A stretch of DNA of 32,027 bases. It comes from Nemertoderma westbladi (lineage: Eukaryota > Xenacoelomorpha > Nemertodermatida > Nemertodermatidae). The stretch spans positions 1-32,027 of the forward strand of contig JAUCBJ010004951.1 in the NCBI GenBank assembly GCA_032718475.1, written 5' to 3'. Shown one piece after another: positions 28,003-32,027 of the stretch (positions within the stretch are counted from its first letter, which is position 1; each line of letters starts with the position of its first letter). The translations under genes and the position numbers were made by a program. The notes under the pieces were generated by a model. That model saw nothing but the letters and a program-made list of their open reading frames with translations. It had not been told where the DNA came from and did not search any database.

Positions 28003-31000
28003 CTAAGGTGCTCCTTCTAAGAGACAGCATTTACCTACCGCTCTCCTGTAGGTTTTTCTGTCCTTCGCACCTATCCTTCCACCTATCCGCACTTCTACCG
28101 ATCGGACTCTTCCGTCCTCGTCGGAGTAGGTGCCTACAACTCTCGCCAACCGCCATTGGTTGTTGATGATAGTATCATCCGTGACGATTACGAGATCTCC
28201 CTCTCTCAACTCCCTGTTTGGCTTCCTCCACTTGCTTCGCTTATGGAGCGTGGGTAGGTATTCTTCTACCCACCTCCTCCAATACTCTGCGCTTATTGCT
28301 TTAGCGACTTTCCAACTTTGGCGGGAGTGTATGTCATCTGGGTCTACACCCCGCATATCGATGGTCGCTGGCCTTTCCATCAGAAAATGGCTAGGCGTCA
28401 ACACGTCTAATGACTCAGGGTCATCATTCTCCGGATATAGCGGTCTGCTATTAATTATCCCCTCGCACTTCGCAAGTACTGTCCGTAAGACGTCCTCAGT
28501 GACCATGTGGGTGTTCATTAACTTCGTCATTAGACGCTTTGAACTGCCCACCAATCTTTCGACGCATCCTAGTGTATGTGGTGCATACGGCGTCCGTCTC
28601 TCCCACTTTACTTGTCGTCTCCTCATGGCCGCCCTGACTTCTTCTCCCTCCAAAACGTCCAAGGCCTCTGCCATCTCATTCTCTGCGCCCACAAAGTTGG
28701 TGCCGTTATCGCTATATATCACTGCGATCGTCCCACCTTTGCGGTCCCTGAACCTTTCTAAGGCGTTAATGAACGCTGATGCGGTTGCATCTTGGGCGAG
28801 TTCTATCCCCACCGCCCGCGTATTGTTGCATACGAAGATAATGCCGTAACATTTCTCCGTGTGTCGCATCACTTTGATCTTTATCGGCCTGAACATGTCC
28901 ACACCGCAATGCGTAAATGGCGGGTCGTGCTGTCTTACCCTACTCGCCGGTAGTGGCGCCATCTCCTGTACGGCTCGTTCCTTCTTCGCTCGTCGGCAGG
29001 TCTGGCACTGCCCCACTACCGCTTTAACCTTCTTCCTTAGTTGTTTGACCCAATAGGTCCTTCTTATCTCTGTGAGGGTTCGGTTGGTGCCCCCATGCAA
29101 TATCGATTTATGGGAGTCCCATATAATCTTGTGGACTATAGGCGATCCTGTGGGAATGATGATGGGTCTCGGTGGCACGACTATACTGTTGTTATATCCC
29201 ACCCTAGAATTCATTACTAGAATCCCATCCTCGTTGAGTTGTGGCGACAGCGTAATCAACTCGCTGTCCCGTCGGAGGTGCTGTTGGTTGCCGACACGTT
29301 CCACCTCGTCGCCGTAGTTCTTCCGTTGTTCATAGCGGATTACTGCCTTGGCCGCTCCTTCCAGATCTATGGTTGTCCTGGTCTTCTTGTCCTTGCCGAC
29401 TCCCGCAAGAAAATTCCCAAAGGCTCTCCAGTACGCCACTAGTTTCTTGGTCTTATACCAACTAGAACTGTAGCTGAGGAGTTTATCCGTCGGGTTATCG
29501 CACAGTTCCCTTCCTGGTTGCACGTCCCTAATCTCCCTCACCATCTGGGAGTATATCTCTTCTCCCTCCGAATCTCCCTCTTCTCCTTCTGATACTACTT
29601 CCGAGCCCGGGTCCACCTTTCTCATCGGCGGCCAGGCCTCCCTATCGCTCAGAAATTGTGGCCCATGTTGCCACAACACTTCCTTCTTCAGGAAAGTGTG
29701 GCGTTCCACGCCCCTCGACAGCAAGTCCGCTGGGTTCTCGTCTGTTGGGCAGTAGTGCCACCTTTCTAGTTCTGTGGTTGCTCTTATTTCGTCCACTCTA
29801 TTTGCGACGAATATTGGGTATCTCGTCCTCTCGTTGTGTAGCCAACCAAGCACTACCATGGAGTCCATCCAGTAGTGTGTCTCCACTATGTTGGGAATTG
29901 TATCCACTAGGTAGGCTGTGGCTCTAACTCCTAGTCTCGCAGCTGTCAATTCTAACTTGGGAACAGATGCTGAATCTGGCGGCGTTGACTTAGCTTTGCT
30001 AAAGGCTAGTCTGGGCTTGTGAGGCCCCTCTCGTTGTACTAAATAGAGTGCCGCTCCGTATGCCTCTAACGACGCGTCGGAGAACATATGTAAGTCCAGA
30101 TTCGTCATGTTCCCGTCCGGGAAATACACTCGCGGCATGTTGTATGTTCCCATCCTCTCCAAGTCTCCTGTCCATTTGCTCCACTGTTTCTTGATGTCCT
30201 CTGGTACCTCTACATCCCACTCATCCTTCAGTTTATATACTCTCTTGAGTATCTGTTTCCCCGTGACTAGTAGTGGGGATGCTAGGCCTAGGGGATCATA
30301 TATCCTTGCTATATACGATACATAACCCCTCTTCGTATGGGTGTCTGCGCCCTCCTGGCTCAGCTGATACTTCAGTTCGTCTGTTTTCCTATCCCACACG
30401 ATTCCCAATGCCTTCTGCTGGGATTCCGTTCTCTTAATCGCCATGTCCTGTCCTTTGGCTGTTGTAGGGTTGTCCATGGTCGATTCTGGTTTCTTGTCTT
30501 CTATTTCCTTGATAAATTCTTCTGAACTGGATTGGAATTTGGTCAGGTTGAAGCCGGATCCTTTCAGGATGTCGCGAACCTCGCGCCCTGTTTCCAGTAT
30601 CTCCTCAACCGTATTTCCAGACTCCATACCGTCGTCTACGTAGAAGCCGCGTCTGATCATATCGACGGCCCTACTGCTATATCTATCTTCCTTCCCCTTT
30701 ACCGTGTCTCTCACTGCCATAGTCGTCGTAAATGAGGACGACTTGGCCCCCATGTTTTGTACTACCATCTTATATGCCGGTATTATAGGCGGTTCTTCTT
30801 CGCCGTTATACCATAAGAAGCGTTGACTATCGCTATCTTCCTCTGTTACTCGGACTTGGTTGAACATGCCTTCTATGTCACACGTGAAGGCGTGTTTCCC
30901 ATTCCTAAATCTAAGTAGTACTTCTATGCCCGAATTGTAAATATTTGGGCCTTCCAACAGGTAATCGTTTAAGCATTTTCCGTCGGTCTTTGCCGATGCA

Positions 31001-32022
31001 TCGACTACCATCCTCAGTTTACCTTTCTTTGGGTCTAATGCTACGTGGAGTGGCAGGTAGTATGTCCTGTCAGTGTTCGGTTCGTCGACCGGTAACTCCA
31101 CGGCCCATCCCTTCTCGACGTACTTCTTGATCATTTTGTGAATGTACTCGTTCTTCTCGGGGCTCCGTTGTAGTGTTTGTTTCAGCTTGGGGAGTCTCGT
31201 GAGTACCATCCTTCTATTATCGGGTAGCGGTATCTTCGGTAGTTTCCATACCATTCCTATTGTATACCGCCCCTCATCACACGTCATCGATTCCTCCACA
31301 CTTTGTAGAGCCTGCTTGTCTTCTACCGAGGTCCCGACCCCTGTCTCTTTCAGTCCCTCGAAGTCTTGTCTGAGCAGTCTTTTAAGCTGCTCCTCTGCTC
31401 CCTCGTCACCTATTTCCTGCATTGTTCCCGCGAACATGCATCCTGATGTCTCCGACATCCTGAATGGTATCTTGCTCTTAATTGGACCACTCAACGTCCA
31501 CCCGAATGGCGTTAATATGGCCACCGGGTCGCTCTGCTTGTCTTCGCCAAAGACCGTTTGCATTCTCTCGTGGGCCGTTGGGCAGTCCATGCCTACTATG
31601 ATGGATACCTTCCTAACGTCCACGTCTGGGATTGAGAAGTCAATGTTGTCCAGGAATTTGTATTGCTCGACCTCGATGTTGGTTGGCCGCCTGGCATTGA
31701 TGTTAATTGACTCTATTACTTGGATGGGGTCGATGGTTGCCCCATAATCGCATCCTGGTGCCACTGCTGCAATTGCGCACCGTCCTGTCCTCATCTCTAG
31801 GATCTCGTCTTTGCTAGAGATGGTTGTCACCGCCATCCTGCTTGGCCTCGTTCTCAACCCTATTTCTTCGGCTACCCATTCCTCAACTAATGTGAAGGCA
31901 GCTCCACTATCAACCAGCATTAGTGTTGTTACTGATCGATTGCCTTCCCCGATCACTCGTACTGGTACTACTCCAAGTAGCACTGTTCCTCTCTTCTTCG
32001 CCCCTATTGTGCTCGTTGCCAT
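28003..32022 (-). CDS. pol: BEL/Pao Pol polyprotein, intact
   Basis: 1339 residues from an ATG at 32022 with A at -3 and G at +4; only five bases upstream are in the window, so a Gag-Pol fusion or a longer frame cannot be excluded. Domains in order: aspartic protease (LMLVDSGAAFTLV, D38) with the BEL-type DUF1758 region up to about 180 (VGMDCP, TPFGWTLSG); reverse transcriptase about 300-540 (LRMVVDAS, FTCDIEGMFNQV with D382, FYVDD with D463/D464); Pao/RNase H part with FSDAS (D649), KLELTAAR (E691), YWMDS (D720) and NPADLLSRG (D766); zinc-binding integrase N-domain (H971, H976, C1006, C1009); integrase core D1042, D1105 (YSDNGTNF), E1155; C-terminal DUF5641 (YWRRWVEEYLPTLHKR, LREGDLVIV). All catalytic residues are present, with no stop or frameshift, so it is probably functional or very young. 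Confidence 0.97.
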   Translation of the reverse strand: MATSTIGAKKRGTVLLGVVPVRVIGEGNRSVTTLMLVDSGAAFTLVEEWVAEEIGLRTRPSRMAVTTISSKDEILEMRTGRCAIAAVAPGCDYGATIDPIQVIESININARRPTNIEVEQYKFLDNIDFSIPDVDVRKVSIIVGMDCPTAHERMQTVFGEDKQSDPVAILTPFGWTLSGPIKSKIPFRMSETSGCMFAGTMQEIGDEGAEEQLKRLLRQDFEGLKETGVGTSVEDKQALQSVEESMTCDEGRYTIGMVWKLPKIPLPDNRRMVLTRLPKLKQTLQRSPEKNEYIHKMIKKYVEKGWAVELPVDEPNTDRTYYLPLHVALDPKKGKLRMVVDASAKTDGKCLNDYLLEGPNIYNSGIEVLLRFRNGKHAFTCDIEGMFNQVRVTEEDSDSQRFLWYNGEEEPPIIPAYKMVVQNMGAKSSSFTTTMAVRDTVKGKEDRYSSRAVDMIRRGFYVDDGMESGNTVEEILETGREVRDILKGSGFNLTKFQSSSEEFIKEIEDKKPESTMDNPTTAKGQDMAIKRTESQQKALGIVWDRKTDELKYQLSQEGADTHTKRGYVSYIARIYDPLGLASPLLVTGKQILKRVYKLKDEWDVEVPEDIKKQWSKWTGDLERMGTYNMPRVYFPDGNMTNLDLHMFSDASLEAYGAALYLVQREGPHKPRLAFSKAKSTPPDSASVPKLELTAARLGVRATAYLVDTIPNIVETHYWMDSMVVLGWLHNERTRYPIFVANRVDEIRATTELERWHYCPTDENPADLLSRGVERHTFLKKEVLWQHGPQFLSDREAWPPMRKVDPGSEVVSEGEEGDSEGEEIYSQMVREIRDVQPGRELCDNPTDKLLSYSSSWYKTKKLVAYWRAFGNFLAGVGKDKKTRTTIDLEGAAKAVIRYEQRKNYGDEVERVGNQQHLRRDSELITLSPQLNEDGILVMNSRVGYNNSIVVPPRPIIIPTGSPIVHKIIWDSHKSILHGGTNRTLTEIRRTYWVKQLRKKVKAVVGQCQTCRRAKKERAVQEMAPLPASRVRQHDPPFTHCGVDMFRPIKIKVMRHTEKCYGIIFVCNNTRAVGIELAQDATASAFINALERFRDRKGGTIAVIYSDNGTNFVGAENEMAEALDVLEGEEVRAAMRRRQVKWERRTPYAPHTLGCVERLVGSSKRLMTKLMNTHMVTEDVLRTVLAKCEGIINSRPLYPENDDPESLDVLTPSHFLMERPATIDMRGVDPDDIHSRQSWKVAKAISAEYWRRWVEEYLPTLHKRSKWRKPNRELREGDLVIVTDDTIINNQWRLARVVGTYSDEDGRVRSVEVRIGGRIGAKDRKTYRRAVGKCCLLEGAP

Positions 32023-32027
32023 CGTCT

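Larger units (their letters stand above)
23966..32027 (-). mobile_element. BEL/Pao LTR retrotransposon DNA, Pol and Gag in unusual order
   Basis: Two long intact minus-strand frames, Pol (28003-32022) and Gag-like (23966-26500), flank a 1.5-kb non-coding stretch. In BEL/Pao elements gag precedes pol; here, along the minus strand, Pol comes first. A purine-rich tract follows the Pol stop, as expected just before a 3' LTR, and the non-coding stretch ends in front of Gag, as a 5' LTR plus leader would. So 26.5-28.0 kb may be one LTR shared by two copies, with the right copy's gag beyond the window and the left copy's pol deleted. No target duplication or second LTR is visible. Intact frames and preserved CpG suggest recent activity. 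Confidence 0.8.

Noticed and set aside
28130-28849. 239-codon plus-strand frame opposite Pol
   Set aside because: Antisense shadow of the integrase/DUF5641 region; the minus strand carries all catalytic motifs. The same applies to plus-strand frames at 31142-31747, 25770-26270, 24744-25262 and 23904-24317.

Overview
The window is eukaryotic genomic DNA, most likely from an invertebrate animal. It carries a BEL/Pao LTR retrotransposon, a Helitron relic, endonuclease/reverse-transcriptase LINE relics, MITE-like foldbacks, a complex satellite and long C or G homopolymers. There are no operons, ribosome binding sites or dense gene packing. I cannot name the species. I found no rRNA or tRNA and no intact host gene I recognise.

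Layout: 1-12.4 kb is AT-rich and holds decayed mobile DNA. It contains a LINE relic (about 1.96-3.37 kb), a minus-strand Helitron Rep relic with an internal duplication of its two-tyrosine segment (3.48-4.92 kb), a repeated palindromic motif (5.3-5.8 kb), a MITE-like end (6.2 kb), frameshifted minus-strand relics (7-10.9 kb) and a second LINE endonuclease fragment (11.0-11.3 kb). 13.1-15.6 kb is a compositionally distinct, CpG-containing coding island of unknown function. There one reading frame is split by a single in-frame TGA, and a second ORF is joined to it by an ATGA overlap. 15.7-21 kb is a foldback element followed by a satellite with an exact 359-bp unit inside a roughly 942-bp super-unit; a 518-bp inverted-repeat element has inserted into one super-unit. 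21-23.9 kb is non-coding, with palindromes, LTR-like signals and a polypyrimidine stretch.

23.9-32.0 kb is GC-richer and encodes, on the minus strand, an intact BEL/Pao Pol (1339 aa) and an intact Gag-like protein (844 aa) with three CCHC zinc knuckles. Two things are odd. The Gag lies downstream of Pol in the direction of transcription, separated by about 1.5 kb that includes a 26-copy minisatellite. The Gag also carries, in its N-terminal third, what looks like a DEDD-type 3'-5' exonuclease domain. The simplest reading of the order is two element copies meeting at a shared LTR, with the Pol copy's own gag beyond the right edge. A real pol-then-gag order cannot be excluded.

The strongest candidates for something undescribed are the exonuclease-like Gag and the orphan island at 13.1-15.6 kb.
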